Position numbers and translations under genes: made by a program
Shown here: positions 36,101-45,139 of the stretch, in pieces
Numbering within the stretch: the stretch's first letter is position 1
How the letters are laid out: every line of letters starts with the position of its first letter
Assembly: GCF_000143415.4 (NCBI RefSeq)
Contig: NW_003314291.1
Coordinates: forward strand, 1,836,328-1,900,327
Origin: Selaginella moellendorffii
Taxonomy: Eukaryota > Streptophyta > Lycopodiopsida > Selaginellales > Selaginellaceae
Length of the DNA: 64,000 bases
Direction: 5' to 3'
Notes under the pieces: model-generated
Database searches by the model: none
What the model saw: only the letters and a program-made list of their open reading frames with translations
What the model was told of the DNA's origin: nothing

Positions 36101-36316
36101 CAAGGCAACAACAACATTTACCCCGACGACCATCTCTCCTCGTTCAATAGCGACCACATTCCCATCGAAGACAGTCTCTACTGATACAGCAGCATTGCCT
36201 TCCCCAAGCCTTTCACAGTGTATAACAAAGTTCCGATCCATAGACACAAGGGTCCCTTTTGCAACTCTCTTCCCACCATTCAAAATGTAAACCTTTTCCC
36301 CAACCCTGAAGGCCAT
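33175..36316 (-). CDS. Gene A: DUF7869-type protein, candidate transposase
   Basis: Starts ATG at 36314-36316 (MAFRVGEKVYILNGG). The first 136 codons and the following long frame are in one phase, separated only by a TAG at 35906-35908 inside a DUF8039-like segment (ANQELG, stop, DDIGVAILEV). It is either a nonsense change (CAG to TAG fits) or hidden in a 66-bp intron with a GCTAATC branch-like site. The main frame has a Cys-rich patch, KCDEC, IHDKMDQ (34880 region), TDNAGSENKN and VGHTHEDVDAMF, the acidic/His motifs typical of DUF7869 proteins and consistent with an RNase-H-fold DDE-like core. A 51-bp intron (33211-33261) leads to an acidic tail ending SESESEEA and TGA at 33175-33177. Positions 34463-34576 (114 bp, GT-AG, in frame, two palindromes) may be a retained intron. 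It is divergent from gene B. The transposase role is inferred. Confidence 0.7.
34463..34576 (-). other. Possible in-frame intron of gene A carrying two palindromes
   Basis: On the minus strand it begins gtatcgcg and ends tgcacag, 114 bp. Palindrome copies lie at 34496-34517 and 34553-34574. Removing it would join EEQRLA to PHPNEAES just before the TDNAGSEN motif. A 54-bp in-frame palindrome intron in gene B has the same layout. A shorter 90-bp alternative acceptor (gacgag) also keeps the frame. Confidence 0.45.
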
Positions 36317-36398
36317 TCTGAAAGTGTAGAAAAGAAGTTAAGACCATACAAAAAATGATTGGAGAATGGCCTAAATCATAACATACCAAACAACCTCA

Positions 36399-36420
36399 AT
36401 AGCATGAGGCCACATGCCAT
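36399..36420. repeat. 22-bp palindrome copy
   Basis: ATAGCATGAGG followed by CCACATGCCAT, 83 bp upstream of the gene A start. Confidence 0.8.
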
Positions 36421-36468
36421 TATTCAAACATGCTATTGACACCCACGTGAAATTTCGCATTCACAAAA

Positions 36469-36526
36469 TTGGCATGAGCCCTCATGCCATTAGTGGTACC
36501 ACTAATGGCATGAGGCCTCACGCTAT
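36469..36526. repeat. 58-bp inverted repeat made of two palindrome copies
   Basis: Two palindromes (36469-36490 and 36505-36526) are arranged as a larger dyad centred on GGTACC. The 29-bp arms pair with about four mismatches and no spacer, so the region could form a strong hairpin or cruciform. It lies about 150 bp upstream of the gene A start. Confidence 0.85.
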
Positions 36527-36789
36527 CTTTGGCCCCTGCTAGCCTGTTGCTATATTCCTTTTGCCTTGCTGCAACTGTATATATTTTTGTGTGCGTGACT
36601 AGTCACCCATACAAAAATATAACAGACCAGGAACCAGGCATACCGAATATCGCCATAACTTAGTAGCCGCACCAAATAAAATGCCGCCCGCAGCCCGCAA
36701 CAACTCACATCGCGCTCGCACGACGAGACTGCTCGAGCGACGCTCGTACACATGTCACTCGACTACACTAGCGCTGTGAACGCGCTCGC

Positions 36790-37405
36790 NNNNNNNNNNN
36801 NNNNNNNNNNNNNNNNNNNNNNNNNNNNNNNNNNNNNNNNNNNNNNNNNNNNNNNNNNNNNNNNNNNNNNNNNNNNNNNNNNNNNNNNNNNNNNNNNNNN
36901 NNNNNNNNNNNNNNNNNNNNNNNNNNNNNNNNNNNNNNNNNNNNNNNNNNNNNNNNNNNNNNNNNNNNNNNNNNNNNNNNNNNNNNNNNNNNNNNNNNNN
37001 NNNNNNNNNNNNNNNNNNNNNNNNNNNNNNNNNNNNNNNNNNNNNNNNNNNNNNNNNNNNNNNNNNNNNNNNNNNNNNNNNNNNNNNNNNNNNNNNNNNN
37101 NNNNNNNNNNNNNNNNNNNNNNNNNNNNNNNNNNNNNNNNNNNNNNNNNNNNNNNNNNNNNNNNNNNNNNNNNNNNNNNNNNNNNNNNNNNNNNNNNNNN
37201 NNNNNNNNNNNNNNNNNNNNNNNNNNNNNNNNNNNNNNNNNNNNNNNNNNNNNNNNNNNNNNNNNNNNNNNNNNNNNNNNNNNNNNNNNNNNNNNNNNNN
37301 NNNNNNNNNNNNNNNNNNNNNNNNNNNNNNNNNNNNNNNNNNNNNNNNNNNNNNNNNNNNNNNNNNNNNNNNNNNNNNNNNNNNNNNNNNNNNNNNNNNN
37401 NNNNN
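36790..37405. other. Assembly gap (616 N)
   Basis: Run of N between the divergent genes. Sequence here is unknown; the non-round size suggests an estimated gap. Confidence 0.95.
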
Positions 37406-37476
37406 TCTGCTCGGCATCTGCCTCTTAAGCATTTGCCCAGAAAGGGCATCTTTCTTCACGCAGCATTTGCCACATG

Positions 37477-37509
37477 TTTAGGGTTTAGGGTTTAGGGTTT
37501 AGGGTTTAG
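37477..37509 (+). repeat. Interstitial telomere-type repeat (TTTAGGG)4
   Basis: Four full TTTAGGG units plus TTTAG, the plant telomere repeat, inside the transposon just after the N gap. Confidence 0.92.
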
Positions 37510-37982
37510 CAATTCAGTAGCTTGATAAACATGCAAATACAGAACTTGATGCAAAATCCTTTGATATGTCACAATGCCCCTAGGACCATAAACACATTTC
37601 AATAGAGAGGGTCCTTTCATTTCATAACTCCTTACGTAGATCTTGGTGAAACCAGAGTTAGTGAAGTTAGTTTCTTGTGATCCCGCATCTGATTGTGATG
37701 TCCCTTTGCAGTTTCGATGGAAAGGTCAATGCACACCAAACTGTGAAATCTTGGAGCAAAATAACGGTCGGATCTATGGCAAATGCCCCTGAAACATTGT
37801 AAGGCTCGTGTGGTCTCATGTGGTGTCCGATTGAGATGCTTCTTTGCAGGGTCATCAAGAAAGACATTGTATACCATTCTGTAAAATCTAGTTGCGATCT
37901 AACGGTTGGATCTCCAGAAAACTCAAAAAAATTTCGTGCGTGTCATAATATCCTAGGAATATACTCCTATGTGCCCCTGAAA

Positions 37983-38377
37983 ATGGCATGCGGCCCCACG
38001 CCATTCAAGAGATAATGCCAGATGACGCCGAGAATTTTTTGGTGCATTTTTTGGGTTCAAAATTGCATGAGCCCACACGCTATAAAGTTTATCTTTGCCA
38101 AATAGAGAAAAGTTTATCTGTGTCATGTGAGGTAGTTACAGTCCTTTGTGCTCGGCATCTGCCTCTTGCAGCATTTGCACTGAAAGGGAATTTTTCTCCA
38201 TTCAGCATTTGGCCCTGAAAATGGCATGCGCCCACACGCCATTCAAGGAATAATGCCACAGGACGCCTGGATTTTTGGGTTTAAAATGTTTAGGGTTTTT
38301 TGGGTTTTTTCAAAATATTTTGGGTCCAACGTTTTTTGGGTTTCTTTGGTTCAAAATTGCATGAGCCCACACGCTAT
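37983..38377. repeat. Cluster of four palindrome copies
   Basis: Copies at 37983-38004, 38062-38083, 38221-38242 and 38356-38377. The first and third are followed by cattcaag and a similar ataatgcca tract; the second and fourth share ttcaaaattgcatgagccc. They thus look like a duplicated pair-of-copies unit of about 240-290 bp. Confidence 0.8.
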
Positions 38378-39109
38378 AATATTGATTTGAGAGAAAAATA
38401 GAAACAGATAGAATTTCTTTATTTAGCTGAACATCTGCCATTTTTGGAAATACAAGATGCTTTGGAATATCCAATCATGCATGGTATAAATATAGCGAGG
38501 GTATTAAATGATATCCCAATCATGATCTTTCTTTTGGATTTCGCGTGCATGCAGTCCGAGGAATGATGACGTTGCGGATTTCTTTTGGATTTTGCGTGCT
38601 TGCATGCGCGCGGCAATCCAGAAATTAATGGTGGCGCCCAAGTCCGAGGAATGATGACGTGGCGGGATTACCAACCGTTGTGACATTTCGCGCGTGTGAG
38701 GTTAGGTTTTGCATTTTGCTTTGTACTCGCGCTCGCATCACACTCGCGCTCCCACTCGCATCACACTCGCGCTCCCGCTCGCATCGCGCTCCCACTCGCG
38801 ATCACGCTCACTTCTCTACAGGTTTCTCGTGTGCATCGGCGTCCACTCGCGCTTGCATCACACTCGCGCTCGCATCGCGCTCGTGTGCATCGGCGTCCAC
38901 TTCAAGACACACCCAGTTTGTAACTTCGCCGCCAACTCCGCCGCCCACTCCACCACCCACACGCAGCCCACTTGGCGTCCCGGGAGATTTCAGCACCACT
39001 CTCCAACTGTAAGTGGCAGAGTAGCCTTGCTGCTACGATCCGCTGCACACACAGTGCACATTTGCCAGCGAGTCCGGCCTCGATTGTCACGGCCTCCATT
39101 CGGCTTCAA

Positions 39110-42100
39110 ATGGTAAGTCTTTTAGACGAAGTAGAAAATGGCATGAGGCCACATGCCATTCAGTAGCAACATTGGCATGCACCGATTGGGCTCTCGAGTG
39201 CAGTCCGGTTACAGATGGCGTGTAGCCTCACGCCATCTTAGGATGCAGCCTCAAGACATCTGATGCAGTGGTGAATGGCGTGTGGCCTCACGTTATTTCC
39301 AGCTGCTAGCTTTTCATCTGTCAGCTCTAATTGTTGTGCATTTTTGAACAGGCGAGGAATTGCGTTCTTCTTCCAGCCACTGTCAATGTGGATGCAGAGA
39401 AGGGGGAGGAGCTCACCAGTTGGACTTTCGGGATGGAAGGCGAGGATCTGATGCTGTACAACACAGATGGTGGGAGAAAAGAATGCATGGGGATCCTCAT
39501 CCAAGTGACAGACACTCCATGCAGTTCCATGCAAGAATATGGACTGGCACTTGTGGTAGAGACAGCGTCCGCCTTCAAGATCCACCTTGCACATCCTAGC
39601 GGCTTCCCGGAGGGGGGCAGCGGCTATGAGGAATTCCTAGAGGGAGCTAGGGAGAGGTTGTCCAGGAGGCCCACAATTTCAAAGACGCTGCGGGTCTATG
39701 AAGATCACATGGAATCCACGGACCTCACCTACGGCGATGTTCAAAAACTATATTCCAACATTGAGCCGTTGAGAGTGCCTCCAGTTTGCGAAGCGAAGGG
39801 GAAGGGGGTCGATCTGGAAACTACCCCGAAGCAGAAAAGGGTGGTCAAGCTCAAGCCGACGTCCGACTCTGCTGCTCCAAAAAAGAAGCTACTCGGTGAT
39901 GCCATTGCCTCGGGTTTGAACACTACACCCACCAAAAAGAAGAGCCGCAAAGAGCAGAAAGAGCAAGAAGAGGCAGCAAAAATCGTCGCAGATAATAGTA
40001 CTTGTTACTATTCCAACAAAGTATATACAATCGACGTGAGCCGTATCGAGATCCAAAGCAAATACAACCACAGGCTAGTATCTGATGAGTGGGTGGAGAA
40101 ACTGAAGCAGAAGATGCTGGCAAGTCCAGTAACACCCGACATCGCAGACGTGATCCCCTACTACCGAACAATGAAGGGCGAGACGAGGTTTCCAGACTTG
40201 ATCAATAGGAAGGTGTTGGACGATCAGAACATCCGGTTCTATGCCGTCTCTGGGCAGCATTCTAGCTTGGCGATGCAAGAGATAGTTGTGGATATTATGG
40301 TGGGCGAGGAGGTGAAGAAAGTCTTCAAGACAAGAGTTGTCCGCCTGATAAAAGGCAACTCGCCCCTCCGATCTATCATATACATCTCCCACGCGCAGAA
40401 TGTCAAGCAAGAAACGTGCTACAAATCGGGTCTGCACGAGACATTGGCACGAACACGGAAGCTCTGGGTTCAACTAAAGAAGCCACAAAAACCAGGACAA
40501 GGACGTGCACTAGCAACTAACGCCTGGCAGGTAAGCCTCGTTGTATGTGGCATAGCATGTGGCCTCACGCCATTTCCATTGCAGGAATTCTCGAGTCTTC
40601 TCTCGAAAACACTGGGGGTCAATGACACACTCAGCATCCATAACATTCTACTCGCGACAAAAGTTGTTTTTGACAAATGGGTAGATGTGCTAAGGAGGTA
40701 CCATGACGGGGAGTTGCTAAACTCAATGGGTGTGGAGGACGGCCGGAAGCCCAATGATTTGAAGCTCAACGCCTTGCGTTTCTCGCGGTCTCTAGACGAC
40801 GACGACCTTCTGACAGTGGCTAATGCTCTTCTACTTGGTGAGGTAGTCTTCAACAAGACCAAAATGACTCCCGGCCATATTGTGACATACGAGGACTTGT
40901 GCACGACTCTGAGAGCTCGTGCGCTATTGAAGGATTGGATCTTCGAGCAAGTGGCCGTGGCGAGGGTGAGCATCGACACCACGCAAGAGATGATGGAAGA
41001 GCTGGACTTGTCAAATGAAGACATCGACGAGTACGTGAAGGGGGCCCCCAAGTTCATCGATCTGCTGTGGGATGCCACGAAAAGTAAAGCTGAGAAGTTG
41101 GATCAGTATCCAAATTTCATTAAGAGGGATGTCGACCGCCGGCTTCAGAAACAGCTCGACCCCGCAGCAGAGGCCTATCGAGAACCTTACCGGGTATACG
41201 TGAATTCGGATGAGGATCAAAGGTGGAGGAGCATCGTTTCCCGCGGAGATGAGCAGGTCAAGAACATCTTTTGTGTGATGGACTTCACAAACGAGGAGAT
41301 CACTCATGCAGACGAAGTCAGCTCCATCATTGACTTAATGGTGGGACTTGCGGAGGTGGAATCTTCAGTCCACTATATGATCTACGACTCCGAATCCTAT
41401 CACAAGTTCTGGAAGGCCTTGAACGAGGTGAAGGCTCGGTTGAAAGGCAAGGAGATGCGGGAGATCCATGGGATAATGGCTAAGAAGAAGATACCGACGA
41501 ATGTCCGCATCTTCACAGTCGCCCTTGTTATTGGTCCTGCAGCAGAGTGGGACTGGAGTGACTTCCCAGCTTCGTTCAACAAAGCCGATCGAATTGATCT
41601 GAGGGAGGTCAATTTACTCGTGCCTGAGGAACTGAAGACGGCTATGGAGCTTTCGAATCCAAAGAAAGCTCCAGGTGCAGCATGGGAAATGCTCAGCTGG
41701 GTCTTCAACGCAATAGCGGGTGACTCCAAGGGCAAATGCGTTGTCGAGTACAACTGCGGCGGACTATTCTTTCGAGCCGCACTACTCAAGGGTGTCCCGT
41801 GTGTTGCGGTGACAAACTCCATTGAAGAGGTGACTTCAATGGAGCATATAATTACAGTTGCCAAAGAAAAACAGTATCTTCTCTACGAACCTGGTGAGTA
41901 CGCACTTTAAGTTTAAATGTTATCTCACAAGCTCTGTATGCAGGAGCGTGGCCACCCCCAGATGCTGAAACGGCGTTAACAGCTACTGATGTTAGGCCGA
42001 GGTCACAACCTGCACAAGGTAAGGTCACGTGAGGCCTCACGCCATTTTGATTATAGATTGTTGTGAATATTCAGACACGAGGACTGAAAAGCGCACTGGT

Positions 42101-44679
42101 GGCACGTCGAAGAAGGACAAACAGACAAGCAATAGGAAAAAAGGAGGTACAAATTATATTTGCAATGGCGTGTGGTCTCATGCCATTCCTTGCAGGAGAC
42201 ACTTCTTCAAAGGCAAAACAGGCAAGCACCAGCCAAGCTCAAACTGACAGTGGTCATAAAAAGCGAAAGCACGTTGGACAGTCGTCGGGATCAGAGGCGT
42301 TTGATTCGAAAAGGAAGAAGGGCAACGAAAAGATGATAGGTAATGCCTCGCGGTTATGGCGTATGTGCTCATGCCATTCATTGCAGATCAAGGGCTGAGT
42401 GAAAGGAGCCAGTCACCACCTTCTGACTCAGATTCCTATGGCGGACTCCCCTTCCCCAATCTCAATGGAGAGGTACAATGGATGAGGGATGCTTTTCAAG
42501 TCAGGGCCACGTTTTTCTCATCTCGTCGTCTTCGAAGGGTGCAAGAACGTGCAGAAACCATGTTAAGACAGTCGGGTGAGGATACGGCCCTAGGTCACGC
42601 ACTAAAACAGGCTATGGATGTCTTGTATTTTGAGATGGAGACTCGGCCAGATGATTTTTCCAAGATGGTCCTGGAAAAACAAGCAATCCAGCCTGAGCAG
42701 CCTATGGAAGAAATGCAAGAGGGGGATGAGGAGCCAGAGAAAGATAATGAGCAGGAAGAGCAGAAGGACGAAGAGGAGGACGAAGAAGAGGAGGACGAAG
42801 AGGACTTGGATGGTCCTCACAATGGTGACGATCACAATAACGACGATGACGATGATGACGATGATGGCCAGCCTGAGGTGGCCAAAGAGCAGCGGAGGAA
42901 GGTCATACAAGACAAACCATCAGGTAAATACATCCATTCCTAACCTTTTACCATTTCTAACATTGTCCATGTAGGTCGCAGAGCAAATGGTAAGTAGAGA
43001 TTATTCAGTTGAATTAAGATACAAACTCTAGCCTTTAGTGTCGAGGAAGGATAGTGCCAAGCAAGGGTCGAAACGTATGTCCAATCCTTCAGAATCAGCA
43101 GTGCGCCCAAGTGATATCGGTCCTAGTTCCTCAATAGCAGTTGATGGTAAATACAGTATAGTCGATTCAATGTGCTAATGAGTTTGTTTTTAGTAGCACG
43201 GGAGGATACCATCTCAATCGAAGGGAGATATTTGGACATGCATATGGATCCGCCAGTGGACTCTACTTGCCTGCAAGAGTCATCAGAGCTGGTGGAGGCT
43301 ACTATCCATATCAACGCCAAGCAAGCTGACCACGCTCCACTTGATGCTGCCCATACCACTGAGTCAATCTTGTCCACGTATCCAACTGACGGTGACCAGG
43401 CGCCATTGGACCCGCATGAGGCCGCCCCAGCCGCCGAGCCGGTCGTATCCTCATTTCCAACGTGTGCCCAATCGTCTGACTACGCGCCATTGGAACCTCC
43501 CTACACCGCCCCTGCTGCCTGTTCGGTCATGTCCACTTTGCCAACGGAGGCACCAGCTGAAATGGCGTGTGATCACACGCCATCGGAACCACCCCATGCC
43601 ACTGTTGAGCCAGTTGTACCAGAGTCTACAGCTGAAATGGCATGTGCCCACACGCCATCGGATGCGATTGACCCCACATTGCAGAGGAGAGTATTTCCGC
43701 CCTTCACGTTTCCTCGACCAAAACCCTCTGAACGACCATCGGGAGCACCATTCGCTAATATTGTAGATGGTAAAATTGACTTGTACCATTTTTTATGCTA
43801 ACGCATTTCATTTCAGAGTCACGGCGAAAGTACTGTATCGTTTTTGATCTGAACGGTGTCCTTTTCTCCCATGAGCGTGGCTCGTCCTCGAATGTCACTG
43901 CACCCTCCAAAGCCTGCGGTCGCAAGTTGGTCAAAAGAGACAGATTCACATTAATCACACGGGAGAAACTGCGGGATCTAATAATGACCATGCGACACTT
44001 AAAACAGAGGGCCGGGTTCAATTTGCAATTGGGAGTTTGGACATCCATGATGCGCCACAATGCATTAACGTTGCTACAGATGATGCACGATCAGACGCGA
44101 GTAATATTACCATTTGACTTTCTCCTAACGCAGGAGGATTGCTTGACTATGGTCCATGTGAGGGGTAGCAAGCCCATCTTCGTCAAGGCAGAGGCTGTAG
44201 TGATGAACCGGACTGCTAGGTCAAGTGAAATCCTCATCATCGATGACTCGCCGATTAAAACTGCAGCGAACACGCACACATATGCAGTGCACCCCATCTC
44301 TTGCAGTATGGAAACTAGGGAGAAGAAACCGTATGTTCTGGGGGACCTTGCAAAACGGCTTGAAGCGATGGTGATAGAGAACCGGCCAGTCCAGGAGGTG
44401 GCTGCAGAAATCAACCAAATGGCAGATGGAACGGTATATCAGAAGCCATTTGATCGGACAGACACCAGTCATCATTTATGGCATGTATATTGTCTAGCCA
44501 AGCACTATCCGCATCTCCATAATCTGCTCGACCGGATGGGTTCTTCGACCACTGAACATGAGCGTGGACGTATTAGAGAAGAGATGGCATTACTATTGGG
44601 TTTAAATCCTGATAGTGTGGAGAGTGATGAAATTCCAAGATTATTGTATAGGCGTTGGAGGCAAAAAATAACAGTCTGA
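39110..44679 (+). CDS. Gene B: ParB-like / methyltransferase-like / FCP1-type HAD fusion, 11 coding exons
   Basis: Predicted exons: 39110-39112, 39352-40530, 40585-41893, 41944-42018, 42057-42146, 42196-42339, 42387-42923, 42975-42989, 43039-43146, 43194-43769, 43817-44679. They sum to 4,899 nt, a stop-free frame of 1,632 codons plus TGA; most junctions are phase 1 with GT-AG. Residues about 155-215 are Lys-rich (NLS-like). About 225-335 resemble a ParB/Srx domain (IDVSRIEIQ...NHRLV, then FYAVSGQHSSLAMQE). About 777-808 resemble methyltransferase motif I (VVEYNCGGLFFRAALLKG), with no clear DPPY motif. An acidic coil (DEEEDEEEEDEED) and a Pro-rich repeat follow. About 1346-1632 is FCP1/NIF-like HAD: FDLNGVLF (second Asp is Asn), VWTS, ILIIDDSP. 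The acidic, Lys-rich and DNA-binding-like parts suggest a nuclear role. Domain names are from recalled patterns; the exon frame is read directly. The 3-nt first coding exon is the least certain. Confidence 0.75.
39113..39351 (+). other. Gene B intron 1 with three palindrome copies
   Basis: gtaagtct...gaacag, 239 bp, directly after the ATG. Palindromes at 39138-39159, 39215-39236 and 39275-39296. It joins ATG to GCG AGG AAT. It is far longer than the other introns (38-54 bp), and the three copies fall about 60-77 bp apart. Confidence 0.6.
40531..40584 (+). other. Gene B intron 2 (54 bp, in frame) with a palindrome
   Basis: gtaagcct...attgcag. It is a multiple of three and stop-free, so the frame stays open if retained. 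Palindrome at 40552-40573. Confidence 0.75.
42019..42056 (+). other. Gene B intron 4, only 38 bp, mostly palindrome
   Basis: gtaaggtcac...gattatag. The palindrome (42024-42045) fills more than half of it. Its length is not a multiple of three, and removal is needed to keep the frame. Confidence 0.75.
42147..42195 (+). other. Gene B intron 5 (49 bp) with a palindrome
   Basis: gtacaaat...ccttgcag, palindrome at 42165-42186 (ATGGCGTGTGG, then TCTCATGCCAT). Removal is needed to keep the frame. Confidence 0.75.
42340..42386 (+). other. Gene B intron 6 (47 bp) with a palindrome
   Basis: gtaatgcc...cattgcag, palindrome at 42356-42377 (ATGGCGTATGT, then GCTCATGCCAT). Later introns (42924-42974, 42990-43038, 43147-43193, 43770-43816) lack the palindrome. 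Confidence 0.75.
43320..43670 (+). repeat. Degenerate Pro/Ala-rich coding repeat with two exonic palindromes
   Basis: Exon 10 encodes about five degenerate units of the type DxAPLxPPxxAPAA...VxSxxPT. Two of them contain palindromes (43562-43583 and 43637-43658), translated as EMACDHTPSE and EMACAHTPSD. Confidence 0.7.
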
Positions 44680-44713
44680 GATGGCATGTATTTATTTAAA
44701 AATGTAACTTATT

Positions 44714-44735
44714 ATGGCATGGGGTTCCATGCCAT
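44714..44735. repeat. 22-bp palindrome copy after gene B
   Basis: ATGGCATGGGG followed by TTCCATGCCAT, 35 bp after the gene B stop. A half copy (agatggcatg) overlaps the stop at 44678-44688, and an eroded copy lies at 44995-45016 near the right end. Confidence 0.75.
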
Positions 44736-45086
44736 TGTATTAATATTAAAAGACAATTCTTTGAAAGGATTTGCATTATACTAGAAGTGTTACAGCATGT
44801 TATTGGAAGTCTACGAAGTTGTTTTATTAATAAGGGGAAAGTAAAGATTGAATGGGGACTTGGGCTCCACCTAGACTCGGAGCAACTGAGCCAATATTAA
44901 AAGGATGGAAAGAAATTGGACGACGATGACAAGGAGAAGAGAGAGGTGAAGCAGTGAGAAGTGATTGAGTAGACATTTCCTTGTTTAAAATAAAATGGCA
45001 TGTGCCTCAATGCAGTTGAATTTTGTTATATTTATATACTATATAAAGGTTTGGAAACCTTATTTTACAAGTGGGATAATGACAAT
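44736..45086. other. Right subterminal region of the transposon
   Basis: Non-coding, AT-rich, with one eroded palindrome at 44995-45016. Confidence 0.6.
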
Positions 45087-45110
45087 TCCCACTTTAACGA
45101 AATAGAGCTT
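45087..45110 (-). repeat. Right terminal inverted repeat (24 bp)
   Basis: Starts TCCCACTTTAACGAAATAGA and ends GCTT; the reverse complement matches the left TIR with one mismatch. Confidence 0.9.
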
Positions 45111-45114
45111 ACAA
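45111..45114. repeat. Target-site duplication ACAA (right)
   Basis: Directly follows the right TIR and equals 32038-32041. The LTR of gypsy copy 2 resumes here and runs to 45139. Confidence 0.85.
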
Positions 45115-45139
45115 CACCTTGGGGAGTTGGTTCCTTACA

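Larger units (their letters stand above)
36317..39109. promoter_or_regulatory. Divergent intergenic region between genes A and B
   Basis: Both genes are transcribed away from this 2.8-kb region, so it should hold both promoters; no single TATA box can be assigned. It contains a 58-bp spacer-free inverted repeat, seven or more palindrome copies, a 616-N gap, a short telomere-type array and a CTCGCRTCACACTCGCGCTC-type low-complexity stretch (38726-38905) close to gene B. A segment at 37407-37472 (ctcggcatctgcctctt...) is repeated in diverged form at 38151-38215. Confidence 0.5.
32042..45110. mobile_element. Complete 13.1-kb DNA transposon, superfamily not identified
   Basis: Seen directly: 24-bp terminal inverted repeats with one mismatch, a 4-bp direct duplication outside them, and flanks that together rebuild an uninterrupted LTR like the sister copy at 25335. 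The element is 13,069 bp including a 616-N gap. Inside are two divergent genes: a minus-strand DUF7869/RNase-H-like protein (33175-36316) and a plus-strand 11-exon gene (39110-44679). There is also a small minus-strand frame (32702-32959). About 22 copies of one 22-bp palindrome are spread through it and were not seen elsewhere in the window. Named 4-bp-TSD superfamilies (PiggyBac and Kolobok at TTAA, Sola, Ginger) do not fit by target site or gene content as far as I can judge. Confidence 0.85.

Noticed and set aside
36752-37495. Open frames of about 230-247 codons
   Set aside because: Almost entirely N gap.
38659-39116. Arg/Ser/His-rich plus-strand frames upstream of gene B
   Set aside because: They translate a CTCGCRTCAC-type low-complexity stretch in the promoter region.
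40470-41864. Minus-strand frames of 154 and 202 codons
   Set aside because: Shadows of gene B exons.
32042-45110. CRISPR-like array suggested by regularly recurring palindromes
   Set aside because: Spacing is irregular, copies diverge, and this is a plant genome; no cas genes.
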